From contig JAJFMM010000096.1 of assembly GCA_021772165.1 (NCBI GenBank), forward strand, positions 1-17,830: a stretch of 17,830 nucleotides of DNA, given 5' to 3'. The notes under the pieces are model-generated. The model saw nothing but the letters and a program-made list of their open reading frames with translations. It searched no databases and was not told where the DNA came from. How positions within the stretch are numbered: position 1 is the first letter of the stretch; the number at the start of each line of letters is the position of its first letter. This document shows positions 7,300 to 13,762 of this stretch, piece by piece. Made by a program: the position numbers and the translations under genes. The stretch comes from Chlamydiota bacterium. Its GTDB lineage: Bacteria; Chlamydiota; Chlamydiia; Chlamydiales; SM23-39.

Positions 7300-8588
7300 T
7301 CAATCGTGTTTTTACTCATTTTCGCAAATCGGATTGCGAAACTGCAGAGGATCCTCTCGCTCCGTTTCTAACCATTGGGCCTGTCTCTCTTTTTACGACT
7401 CTTTGTCTAGCCATGCATTATGGATCGAATCTAGACCTGGCCATCGCTGTGGCAATAGGAATGGTGCTCTCTTTTTCTTTAGCTCTTCGCGGACTAGCGT
7501 ATTCTCTTGGGCTTCTTTTTCTCTCGGCTCTCTCTAAGCATCTGTTTTTTCTAGATCAGCATTTCTGGCAACTGGGGATTGAGTGCTCTGTCGCGATCGG
7601 TTTTGCGATCTGCGCGATTGCCGCAGAGCTTTTGCATGCCAAAGAGGAAACACTCGATGCTAAATTAGAGACGCAGAGTAGAGCTTTGAGCCATCTTGAA
7701 GAGGATGTGGCGCGCATCCGCGATGAGGGTCTTGATGAGAAGATGGTTTTGCAAACTCGATTAGCAGAGCTGCAAAAGGAGGTGGATGAGACGGACTCGG
7801 AAATCGCATCCTTGCAGATCCTCAATGATGTGCTGCGCAAATCGGCTCTGAAGAAAGAGTCTCCGGAGTTGGAAATTGCGGAAAAAGATAAGCGTATCTC
7901 TGAGCTGCTGCATGAAATAGAGCGGCAATCGAACCTTACTGTTCCCGATGTGAACTTTCTTCAGGAAGAAAACGCCAAGCTACTCGAAGAGCTGAACATG
8001 GCGAGGATAGAAAGAGAGCAGACCTATCTCATCAATGAGACCCTTGTTCGCATGCACGCCTCTTCGGATCGTCGTTCTAAGGGGACAGAGGCTCTGCAAG
8101 AGCAGCATGAGCAGCACCTTAGACAAATCGAGACGGAGCTGCAGCAGTCGCGTCTAAAAATTGCGGATCTGATAGATCAGCGATCGGTTGCTGTAGAAGA
8201 AGAGAAGAGTCAGTGGGCCGAGAGGCTCTCGGAGAGAGACAGGACGATCGCCCTTTTTCAAGAGCGCGTTTGCGATCTATCGGAAACCCAGGCTCTCTAT
8301 TTCCAGCTGAAAAAGCAGTTTGAAGAGAAAACCAAGATTCTACATCAGACCAGAAAAGAGCTATTTCGCACTGAAACTGCATTGCAAGCGGTTCAAAGGG
8401 AGCAGAAATGGGAAGTGATGGAATTTCCTCTTTTCGAAACAATACTTTCATCCCAGGTGACGCAGCTCGAAAGCGAAAAGCTCTTCTTAGAGACAGAAAA
8501 TGCGGATCTTGAAGAGATCATAGGGCTTTTATCTAAGCCTATAAAAGCTGTAAAGAAGACAAAAACAGCTAAAAAGACTATCTCATAG
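7290..8588 (+). CDS. Membrane protein with long coiled coil, unknown function (inclusion-membrane-like candidate)
   Basis: I do not recognise a named family. The 432-residue protein has a short polar N-terminus (1-27). A hydrophobic block spans about 28-113 and could form four short membrane segments (about 28-43, 49-66, 67-88, 94-113). From 116 to about 415 comes a long, charged, heptad-like region rich in Glu, Lys, Leu and Gln, clearly coiled coil. The tail is lysine-rich (KAVKKTKTAKKTIS). No enzyme motif is seen. A hydrophobic patch near the N-terminus followed by coiled coil resembles chlamydial inclusion membrane (Inc) proteins, which are type III secreted. However, Inc proteins usually have a bilobed pair of segments, so this is only a possibility. 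A structural envelope or division-associated coiled-coil protein is the alternative. It overlaps the peptidase gene by 10 bases, and its stop touches the palindromic element. Confidence 0.75.
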   Translation: MSVINRVFTHFRKSDCETAEDPLAPFLTIGPVSLFTTLCLAMHYGSNLDLAIAVAIGMVLSFSLALRGLAYSLGLLFLSALSKHLFFLDQHFWQLGIECSVAIGFAICAIAAELLHAKEETLDAKLETQSRALSHLEEDVARIRDEGLDEKMVLQTRLAELQKEVDETDSEIASLQILNDVLRKSALKKESPELEIAEKDKRISELLHEIERQSNLTVPDVNFLQEENAKLLEELNMARIEREQTYLINETLVRMHASSDRRSKGTEALQEQHEQHLRQIETELQQSRLKIADLIDQRSVAVEEEKSQWAERLSERDRTIALFQERVCDLSETQALYFQLKKQFEEKTKILHQTRKELFRTETALQAVQREQKWEVMEFPLFETILSSQVTQLESEKLFLETENADLEEIIGLLSKPIKAVKKTKTAKKTIS

Positions 8589-8756
8589 GAACCTACCCTA
8601 ATAAAAAGTTTCTGTCGATTTTCAGGTTATTTTGGCCTGTTTTCGACCCATTTTAGGGGGGTAATATAAGAGTGTTGTTATAACCCCCCAAAAAAGGGTC
8701 GAAAACAGGCTAAAAAAATTCTGAAAATCGGCGAAAAATTTTGTTAGGGTAGGTTC
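8589..8756. mobile_element. 168-base near-palindrome, MITE-like element
   Basis: The whole intergenic space is one long imperfect inverted repeat. The ends are a perfect 13-base pair (GAACCTACCCTAA at 8589-8601 and its complement at 8744-8756). Inside lie further perfect arms: CGATTTTCAG (8616-8625 with 8721-8730), GCCTGTTTTCGACCC (8635-8649 with 8696-8710), and six Gs (8656-8661) facing six Cs (8684-8689) around a central loop of about 22 bases. It has no coding capacity, so it fits a miniature inverted-repeat transposable element moved by a transposase elsewhere. No clear target-site duplication was seen. It begins immediately after the upstream stop and ends 4 bases before the transporter ATG. 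An extreme hairpin acting as terminator is the alternative or an added role. Confidence 0.65.
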
Positions 8757-8760
8757 AAAG

Positions 8761-10032
8761 ATGACCAGAAAAACGTTACCACTCCGTTATGTCGTGCCCG
8801 TCATCCTGATCGGCATTGCCATACTCTGGTACGATTTTCATCTCTTCGTCTATCTGACGCCGACGTTAGTGGATGCTTTTTTCCCGGAAGATCCTTTTTA
8901 TGCCACTCTCTTTTTTCAAGTCGTTATTCTGGCGTTCAATGGTGTTACCAGGCTTCTCGGAGCGTTTGTACTCGGGTTTGAGGGGGATAAAAAGGGGCGT
9001 CGTTTTGCGCTCATCGTTTCAATGGGGGTGATGTCCTTTTCTGCCTTGGGGCTCGCTTTGACGCCTACCTATGCTACGATCGGCTGGCTCGCTCCTCTGC
9101 TTTTTTTCCTTTTTCGTGGGATGCAGAGTTTTGCTTTGGGTGGAGAATTTACGGGAGGTATGCTCTATCTCGTGGAGTTCGCTCCTCCGAAAAAGAGGAG
9201 TTTTTATGGTAGCTTCTCCTTTTTTGGGTTGAGCCTTGGTGTACTTTTCTCCTCGTTTAATCTCTACTTCTTTGGAAATCAGTTTGGGGAGGTGGACTTT
9301 CTAAATTGGGGATGGAGGCTGCTCTATTTCTTTGGCGGTCTCGTCGGTCTGCTTCTCTTCTATCTCCGCACGCGGTTTCATGAAACGCATCTCTTTCAAG
9401 AATCACGACGCGCTTTGAGGGGAGAAAAAAATCCGATCTACGAATTAGCGCGTCATCACAAGATCTCCTTTTTCAAAGCCTTTGGGATTGGTATTCTAGA
9501 GGTGGTCGGCTTTAATCTGCTGATCGCCTATCTGGTGAGTTTTTGGGGGCATGAGTATGGTATGCCACTCGAGTTAGCGACGCGGATTAATCTGCCCGGG
9601 CTGCTCATCTTTCCGATTGCGATTCTTATTTTAGGCAAACTGACAGAGACGTTTCACGTCAAAAGGCAGGCGATCATCTCAGCGTTTTTTGTTTTTCTCT
9701 TCTCTGTGCCTATTTTTTACTGGATGGGGACGAATGGAGATCTTGAGAAATCGATAGGAGTCGCTCTACTCCTTTGTCTACTGGCCGGCTACATGGTTTC
9801 ACTGCCGGGAATCTACTGCGAGCTCTTTCCTACGCGCGTGCGTTTCATTGGCATGAGTGTAGGATACAATCTTGCGGTCGTTCTGTTTGGAGAGTCGACG
9901 CCGGAGTTTGTCCATACGTTAGGGAACTGGATCTCTGAGCCTTTCAATGCGGGCTTCTATCTGACACTAGCCGCAGCAACCTCCCTCCTTGTTCTCATCA
10001 AGATCAAGAATAAAGTGCTATTTGTCCCCTGA
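8761..10032 (+). CDS. MFS transporter, metabolite:H+ symporter (proline/betaine-like) type
   Basis: This 423-residue integral membrane protein has about 12 predicted hydrophobic segments. Signatures of the metabolite:H+ symporter branch of the major facilitator superfamily are visible: GDKKGRR, the loop 2-3 motif A, around residue 75; FRGMQSFALGGEFTGG near 118-133; and EFAPPKKRSFYGS after it. Relatives import proline, betaine, 2-oxoglutarate, citrate or similar small metabolites with protons. The actual substrate cannot be read from sequence, but uptake of host metabolites fits an intracellular life. The only Shine-Dalgarno-like bases (TAGGTT, 7 bases before the ATG after AGG) lie in the right end of the palindromic element. 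Its translation, and perhaps transcription, may thus depend on that element. No promoter was found outside it. Confidence 0.85.
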   Translation: MTRKTLPLRYVVPVILIGIAILWYDFHLFVYLTPTLVDAFFPEDPFYATLFFQVVILAFNGVTRLLGAFVLGFEGDKKGRRFALIVSMGVMSFSALGLALTPTYATIGWLAPLLFFLFRGMQSFALGGEFTGGMLYLVEFAPPKKRSFYGSFSFFGLSLGVLFSSFNLYFFGNQFGEVDFLNWGWRLLYFFGGLVGLLLFYLRTRFHETHLFQESRRALRGEKNPIYELARHHKISFFKAFGIGILEVVGFNLLIAYLVSFWGHEYGMPLELATRINLPGLLIFPIAILILGKLTETFHVKRQAIISAFFVFLFSVPIFYWMGTNGDLEKSIGVALLLCLLAGYMVSLPGIYCELFPTRVRFIGMSVGYNLAVVLFGESTPEFVHTLGNWISEPFNAGFYLTLAAATSLLVLIKIKNKVLFVP

Positions 10033-10040
10033 AGAGAGGG

Positions 10041-10111
10041 ACAGGATAGACAGGATCGCCTACGGCGGCAGGATTCGCAGGATGAAAAGTGATTTATCCT
10101 GCGAATCCTGT
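10041..10111. terminator. ACAGGAT-repeat hairpin between convergent genes
   Basis: Four copies of RCAGGAT (10041-10047, 10050-10056, 10068-10074, 10077-10083) are followed by two inverted copies (10096-10102, 10105-10111). The 15-base arms CAGGATTCGCAGGAT (10069-10083) and their exact complement (10096-10110) form a hairpin with a 12-base loop. It lies between the stop codons of the converging transporter and map genes, so bidirectional termination is the likely role. There is no long U run after the stem, so rho-independent efficiency is uncertain. Tandem ACAGGAT-type repeats with a hairpin recur as dispersed repeats in unrelated bacteria, as I recall, so this may be a member of a repeat family. 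Confidence 0.55.
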
Positions 10112-10126
10112 CCTTCTTTACTTTCT

Positions 10127-11014
10127 CTAGCGTTTAGGAGGATGCGTGAGGATCTCGCTTCCTGTTTCTGTGATGACCAGAGTATGCTCCCACTGAGCGC
10201 TTGCTCTGCCATCTTTCGTTCGCGCTGTCCAGCTATCTGTTGAGTCGATGACCGCATCCCGCACGCCGGCGTTGATCATCGGCTCGATCGTAAAAGTCAT
10301 GCCCGGCGCCATCGGGATCTCGATCCCATTGTAATGGTGCGGAATTTCCGGAGGCTCATGAAAGGCGAGGCCGACTCCATGGCCGACGAACTGGTTGACC
10401 ACACTGCAGTTCTTCGTGGTGGCGTAATCTTCGATCGCTTGACCAATCTCCCAGATAAAAGCTCCAGGTTTGCAGACGCTGATCGCGCGCGCAAGGCACT
10501 CTTTTGAGACGTCCATAACCAGCTGGCTCTCTTTTGGCGGCTCTCCGATGGCTACCATCCGGCTGCAGTCGCCAAAATAGCCGTCGAGGATACAAGAGAC
10601 GTCGATGTTCATGATGTCGCCATCTTTCAGGACTCTGTTCTCCGGAATGCCGTGGCAAATCACTTCATTGAGGGAGGTGCAGATCGTTTTAGGAAAGGGG
10701 GGGTATCCATAATTCAATGGAGCTGGGATGACGCCTTTTTCTTTGTGGAGTTTGCGCGAGAGCTCGTCGAGCTCCAGTGTTGTGACGCCGGCGCGGGCGC
10801 TTTGGCACAGCTGGTCGAGTATGCCCGCAGTAATGCGGCAGATATGGCGGATTTTATCGATCTGGGGGGCTGTTTTTAAGACGATGCCATACTGCTTGAG
10901 ATAGCGTTTTGCTAGAGTCAGCGGGTCTATCGTCAGTGGCGCTTTAGGATAGTGGCATTTCTTCCACTTCTTGCCGCTTCCGCACCAGCAGGGATCGTTT
11001 CTCGTTATGTGCAT
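10127..11014 (-). CDS. map: Methionine aminopeptidase with N-terminal SEC-C zinc motif
   Basis: MAP removes the initiator methionine from new proteins. The ATG at 11014 is chosen because AAGGAG (11020-11025) stands 5 bases before it, giving 295 residues; a 305-residue reading from further upstream lacks this signal. Residues 8-21 (PCWCGSGKKWKKCH) form a SEC-C zinc-binding motif, as in chlamydial MAPs, probably for ribosome contact. The catalytic domain carries all five metal ligands: Asp138, Asp149, His212, Glu244 and Glu276, plus His121 in the substrate pocket. The length fits chlamydial MAPs and is longer than E. coli MAP because of the added N-terminus. The start overlaps the truA stop by 10 bases, so the two are translationally coupled at the end of the minus-strand gene run. 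Confidence 0.95.
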   Translation of the reverse strand: MHITRNDPCWCGSGKKWKKCHYPKAPLTIDPLTLAKRYLKQYGIVLKTAPQIDKIRHICRITAGILDQLCQSARAGVTTLELDELSRKLHKEKGVIPAPLNYGYPPFPKTICTSLNEVICHGIPENRVLKDGDIMNIDVSCILDGYFGDCSRMVAIGEPPKESQLVMDVSKECLARAISVCKPGAFIWEIGQAIEDYATTKNCSVVNQFVGHGVGLAFHEPPEIPHHYNGIEIPMAPGMTFTIEPMINAGVRDAVIDSTDSWTARTKDGRASAQWEHTLVITETGSEILTHPPKR

Positions 11015-11757
11015 AAAGACTCCTTCGGATAGAAAACTTCCCATAGGAAAAGTCCGTGAGCAGGGGCTGTTACGGGGGCTCTTTTCCTGTCACGTGTTGT
11101 GAGAATAGAGGGAATGTCTGAGGGGATGAGTTTACCTAGGCCTGCTGCAACAAGCATCCCTGTGAGGTTGCGCGCCATTTTGTAGAGGAAATTGTCTCCA
11201 AGGATCTCGATGCGGTAGCGCCGATCTTCCATGGGAACAATGCTAAGCTTTTTCACTGTGCGCACAGAGTCGTCTGTGCTCTCGTTAGAAAGGGCTGCAA
11301 AGTCTCTTGTGCCGAGTAGCTGCTCTGCGGCTTTTTCCATAGCTTGGCAATCGAGCGGCTGATGCTGGTGCCAGGAGTAGCGGCGATGGATAGGGGATTG
11401 GACGGCTCGATTACAGAGAAAATAGCGATACTCTTTTCCCGAATTATCCAGAGTCGGATGAAAATCTAGCGGCATCTCGTCGATGGCCTGTATCGAAATC
11501 TCTCGGGGTAGGACGCCGTTGAGTCCCAACTTTAGGCGGCCGAGGTCGATGGAGTGGGCTGTTAGGAATTGAACGGATTGTCCTTGCGCATGGACGCCAC
11601 GATCGGTGCGGCTAGCGGCTTCAGCAGAATGCGGCTCTCCTAAGATGCGTAGGAGCGCGCCTTCCAGCTCTTGCTGGATGCTCGGGCCGGTAGTAGTTTT
11701 CTGCCAGCCAAAATAGGGGCCGCCATCATAGGCGATAAGGAGTCTAATATTACGCAT
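11005..11757 (-). CDS. truA: tRNA pseudouridine(38-40) synthase TruA
   Basis: TruA isomerises uridines 38-40 in the anticodon stem of many tRNAs. The catalytic aspartate is Asp52 in ASRTDRGVHA, and LIAYDGGPYFGWQ at 7-19 is the family N-terminal signature; KEYRYFL and FLYKMARNLTG (with the late Arg) are also present. The ATG at 11755-11757 gives 250 residues and begins as homologues do (MRNIRLL). Starts upstream (ATG at 11777, TTG at 11796) add unconserved residues. No Shine-Dalgarno precedes the chosen ATG; it starts 10 bases after the marC stop. The 3' end overlaps map by 10 bases. The enzyme call is secure, the exact start less so. Confidence 0.93.
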   Translation of the reverse strand: MRNIRLLIAYDGGPYFGWQKTTTGPSIQQELEGALLRILGEPHSAEAASRTDRGVHAQGQSVQFLTAHSIDLGRLKLGLNGVLPREISIQAIDEMPLDFHPTLDNSGKEYRYFLCNRAVQSPIHRRYSWHQHQPLDCQAMEKAAEQLLGTRDFAALSNESTDDSVRTVKKLSIVPMEDRRYRIEILGDNFLYKMARNLTGMLVAAGLGKLIPSDIPSILTTRDRKRAPVTAPAHGLFLWEVFYPKESLCT

Positions 11758-11766
11758 GGGAGCAAG

Positions 11767-11796
11767 ATTATAACCCATGTTGTAGGTTATGGACAA
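11767..11796 (-). promoter_or_regulatory. Possible promoter just upstream of truA
   Basis: On the minus strand TTGTCC (11791-11796) and a perfect TATAAT (11767-11772) are 18 bases apart. Initiation would fall near 11760, only a few bases before the truA ATG, giving an almost leaderless transcript. It overlaps the end of marC, so it could be chance. Confidence 0.3.
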
Positions 11797-12370
11797 AGGA
11801 ACTAATTCCTCCCATAAACATTTGGATGCCGATCAAGAGCAGAATGAGTCCCATGAGCCGCTCCATGGCGGTAATTCCTCGCCAACCAAGCAATTTTTTT
11901 AAAAATTCACAGGTGAGCAAGATGAGTAGAGAGGCTGCCCAAGCAATACAGATCGCGCCGACCATTGTGCTGGTGCTCTGCTGTTGGGAATAGATCATAA
12001 CCAGCGCGAGTACCGAAGGTCCAGCGACGAGAGGCACGGCGAGAGGTACGATAAAGGGCTCTGTGGTTGGGGGCAATGATTTCTCAGGATCGGACTGATC
12101 GCTCGGAAAGATCATCTTGAGGCAGAGCAGAAACAGAATAATACCACCGGCAATCTGGATTGTGTCGAGAGAGATGTGTAAAAAATTCATCAGTGCCTCT
12201 CCAACAAAGTTGAATAGGATGATGATAAAAAGAGCGATCAGCATCTCTCGGACGATGATTGTGCGTTGACGCCGCGGAGGAATGCCTCTGAGAAAACTGA
12301 TATAGAAGGGGATATTGCCGATAGAATCCATCAAGAGGAAAAGGGCTAGGGCAATAGAAAACATCTCCAT
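11768..12370 (-). CDS. MarC-family integral membrane protein
   Basis: This 200-residue protein belongs to the MarC/YhgN family of small inner-membrane proteins of unknown function. The old link to multiple antibiotic resistance was not upheld in E. coli. Six hydrophobic segments are visible. LFLLMDSIGNIPFYISFLRG (11-30) matches the family's conserved D-x-x-G-N-x-P loop, and the second half contains PLAVPLVAGPSVLALVM (108-124), the repeated P-x-x-x-GP motif. In Chlamydia a MarC-family gene lies next to map, as I recall; here truA lies between them. It starts 51 bases downstream of the phospholipase-D-like gene and ends 10 bases before truA. Family call secure; role unknown. Confidence 0.9.
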   Translation of the reverse strand: MEMFSIALALFLLMDSIGNIPFYISFLRGIPPRRQRTIIVREMLIALFIIILFNFVGEALMNFLHISLDTIQIAGGIILFLLCLKMIFPSDQSDPEKSLPPTTEPFIVPLAVPLVAGPSVLALVMIYSQQQSTSTMVGAICIAWAASLLILLTCEFLKKLLGWRGITAMERLMGLILLLIGIQMFMGGISSFVHNLQHGL

Positions 12371-12396
12371 GAGACTCTCTAGCTATTTTTTTCTCA

Positions 12397-12418
12397 CTCT
12401 ATCGAATCGCGGATAGAG
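12397..12418. repeat. 7-base-pair hairpin between the PLD-like gene and marC
   Basis: CTCTATC (12397-12403) and GATAGAG (12412-12418) are exact inverted copies around an 8-base loop. They lie directly after the PLD-like stop on the minus strand. It is followed there by A-rich rather than U-rich RNA, so it is not a classical terminator; it may protect or attenuate the polycistronic message. Confidence 0.35.
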
Positions 12419-12420
12419 CG

Positions 12421-13431
12421 TCAAACATTCCTGCCTTCCGTTACAATGCGCCGCCAGAGCCGGCCTATGTAGCGCTTCTGATCCGGGCTGAGTTGATGGA
12501 GGATGAGCAGGCAGTCGCTATTTTTTAAAAAAGCGGCTTTGGTCCAGTTGGCAGAGCCGGAAATGAGGGTCTGTTTATCGATGAGAACAAACTTATGATG
12601 CAGCAGCTGAAGCCCTTGGCTAAAGAGAATCGTGATGTCTCCTTTTCTCAGCTTTTCGATCGCCTTCGAGCTGGCGCCGAGTCCCGAGTGCGCATCGATG
12701 ACGAGGGTGACGGCGACGCCCCGCCTTTTTGCAGCTAGGATGTCATCGAGGAGGAGGGGATGTGTGAGGGTAAAGAGTGCGATGTGGATCGTTTTTTTCG
12801 CAGAGCGGAGATGGTGCCGTAGGTCGGAGAGCGCGTGGCCTCTCGGATCGGGTAGTAGCCAGATCTCAACGGACTGGCCGCCGACGCTGGTCTTTAGATA
12901 GCCGGAGGAGAAGGGGGTCTGGTTCATGAGGAACTCTGCTACTTTCCCGCTGCGTAGGCCCACGATCAGGTTGTCGTGCATGCGGAGTGAGGCGGAGGTC
13001 ATGTTGGCGGAGCCGAGCATCACGAGATCGCGGTCGATCACGAGGATCTTCTGGTGCATCAGGCCGCTTTTTCTGATCGCGGTGAAGGAGTTTCTGTGGT
13101 GAGGCTTGGAGAGCCTCAAAGAGCCTCCACCCGGATCGTAATAGACTTTTGTGTCTACGCCGGAGTCAATTTTGTTTTCGAGTGCATCCACAACAGCGGG
13201 ATCGCTCAGTCCAAATACGGTTAAATGGATCGATTCTTGCGCTGTTTTGAGGGCAGTGAGGAGTGTGAGTCTAAGGTCTTGGCGGCACTGATTGGAATAA
13301 AAACAGGGTCGTTCGCCTGCTTTAGGAATGGTTGCCCGAGACGAATGCTTGATCAGCCAAAAACTAGAGCAACAGGCCGCAAAGACGAAGAGGGAGACGA
13401 AAAAGCTTTCTCCTGTTCTTCGACTTTGCAC
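12421..13431 (-). CDS. Membrane-anchored phospholipase D superfamily protein
   Basis: The 336-residue protein has two complete HKD motifs. The first is His126-x-Lys128-x4-Asp133 with GSAN (140-143); the second is His278-x-Lys280-x4-Asp285 with GSANWT (292-297). The two halves form one active site in this superfamily (phospholipase D, cardiolipin synthase, Nuc/Zuc nucleases). Residues 10-27 are hydrophobic and rich in Phe and Cys, so the protein is probably exported or anchored in the inner membrane; Cys20/21 might suit a lipoprotein, but no clear lipobox is seen. PLD-like proteins are present and often expanded in chlamydiae. Substrate (phospholipid or DNA) is undetermined. The start is a GTG 8 bases after the rpmB stop, with no strong Shine-Dalgarno and no in-frame ATG for over 100 residues, which suggests translation coupled to rpmB. 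Confidence 0.88.
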   Translation of the reverse strand: MQSRRTGESFFVSLFVFAACCSSFWLIKHSSRATIPKAGERPCFYSNQCRQDLRLTLLTALKTAQESIHLTVFGLSDPAVVDALENKIDSGVDTKVYYDPGGGSLRLSKPHHRNSFTAIRKSGLMHQKILVIDRDLVMLGSANMTSASLRMHDNLIVGLRSGKVAEFLMNQTPFSSGYLKTSVGGQSVEIWLLPDPRGHALSDLRHHLRSAKKTIHIALFTLTHPLLLDDILAAKRRGVAVTLVIDAHSGLGASSKAIEKLRKGDITILFSQGLQLLHHKFVLIDKQTLISGSANWTKAAFLKNSDCLLILHQLSPDQKRYIGRLWRRIVTEGRNV

Positions 13432-13439
13432 TGGAAATA

Positions 13440-13703
13440 CTAGATTTTGCCCATGTCCTTGAGAACGGCGTGTAGGCCCTTCTTATCGATCGTACGGATC
13501 GCTGCAGTAGAAAGTCGAAGCGTGATGAATCGGTTCTCTTCTGGATGGAAGAAGCGCTTCTTTTTCAGGTTCGGAAGAAAACGGCGATTGGTAATGCCGG
13601 TGATTTTAAGACCGATACCTTTCTTTTTCTTGGCGATACCGCGGAGTGTGTAGCTGCGGCCGGAAACTGGTTTGCGACCTGTAACTTGGCATAGTCTAGA
13701 CAT
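13440..13703 (-). CDS. rpmB: 50S ribosomal protein L28
   Basis: This 87-residue basic protein is a clear bL28. It begins MSRLCQVTGRKPVSGRSYTLRG, the conserved L28 opening, with NRRFLPNLKKKRFFHPEENRFITLRLSTAAIRTIDKKG making the rest. Length is normal. L28 binds 23S rRNA near the E site and is needed for 70S assembly. AAGG lies 7 bases before the ATG, and a good promoter precedes it inside the end of the glycosyltransferase gene. The usual partner rpmG is not adjacent. It is likely the first gene of a transcript that continues into the PLD-like gene, whose start is only 8 bases beyond the rpmB stop. Confidence 0.96.
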   Translation of the reverse strand: MSRLCQVTGRKPVSGRSYTLRGIAKKKKGIGLKITGITNRRFLPNLKKKRFFHPEENRFITLRLSTAAIRTIDKKGLHAVLKDMGKI

Positions 13704-13733
13704 AGGAAAACCTTTTTATTCAAAGTAGAGGAG

Positions 13734-13762
13734 ATCATAGCACCGGAGGCGCTATTTCACAA
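13734..13762 (-). promoter_or_regulatory. Predicted sigma-70-type promoter of rpmB
   Basis: On the minus strand TTGTGA (13757-13762) and TATGAT (13734-13739) are separated by exactly 17 bases, matching the consensus at 4 of 6 and 5 of 6. The -35 box overlaps the stop codon of the upstream glycosyltransferase. Transcription would begin near 13727, about 24 bases before the rpmB ATG. Confidence 0.5.

Noticed and set aside
11015..11044. Longer 305-residue start for map
   Set aside because: The ATG at 11014 has AAGGAG at the right distance and begins directly before the SEC-C motif, as in chlamydial MAPs.
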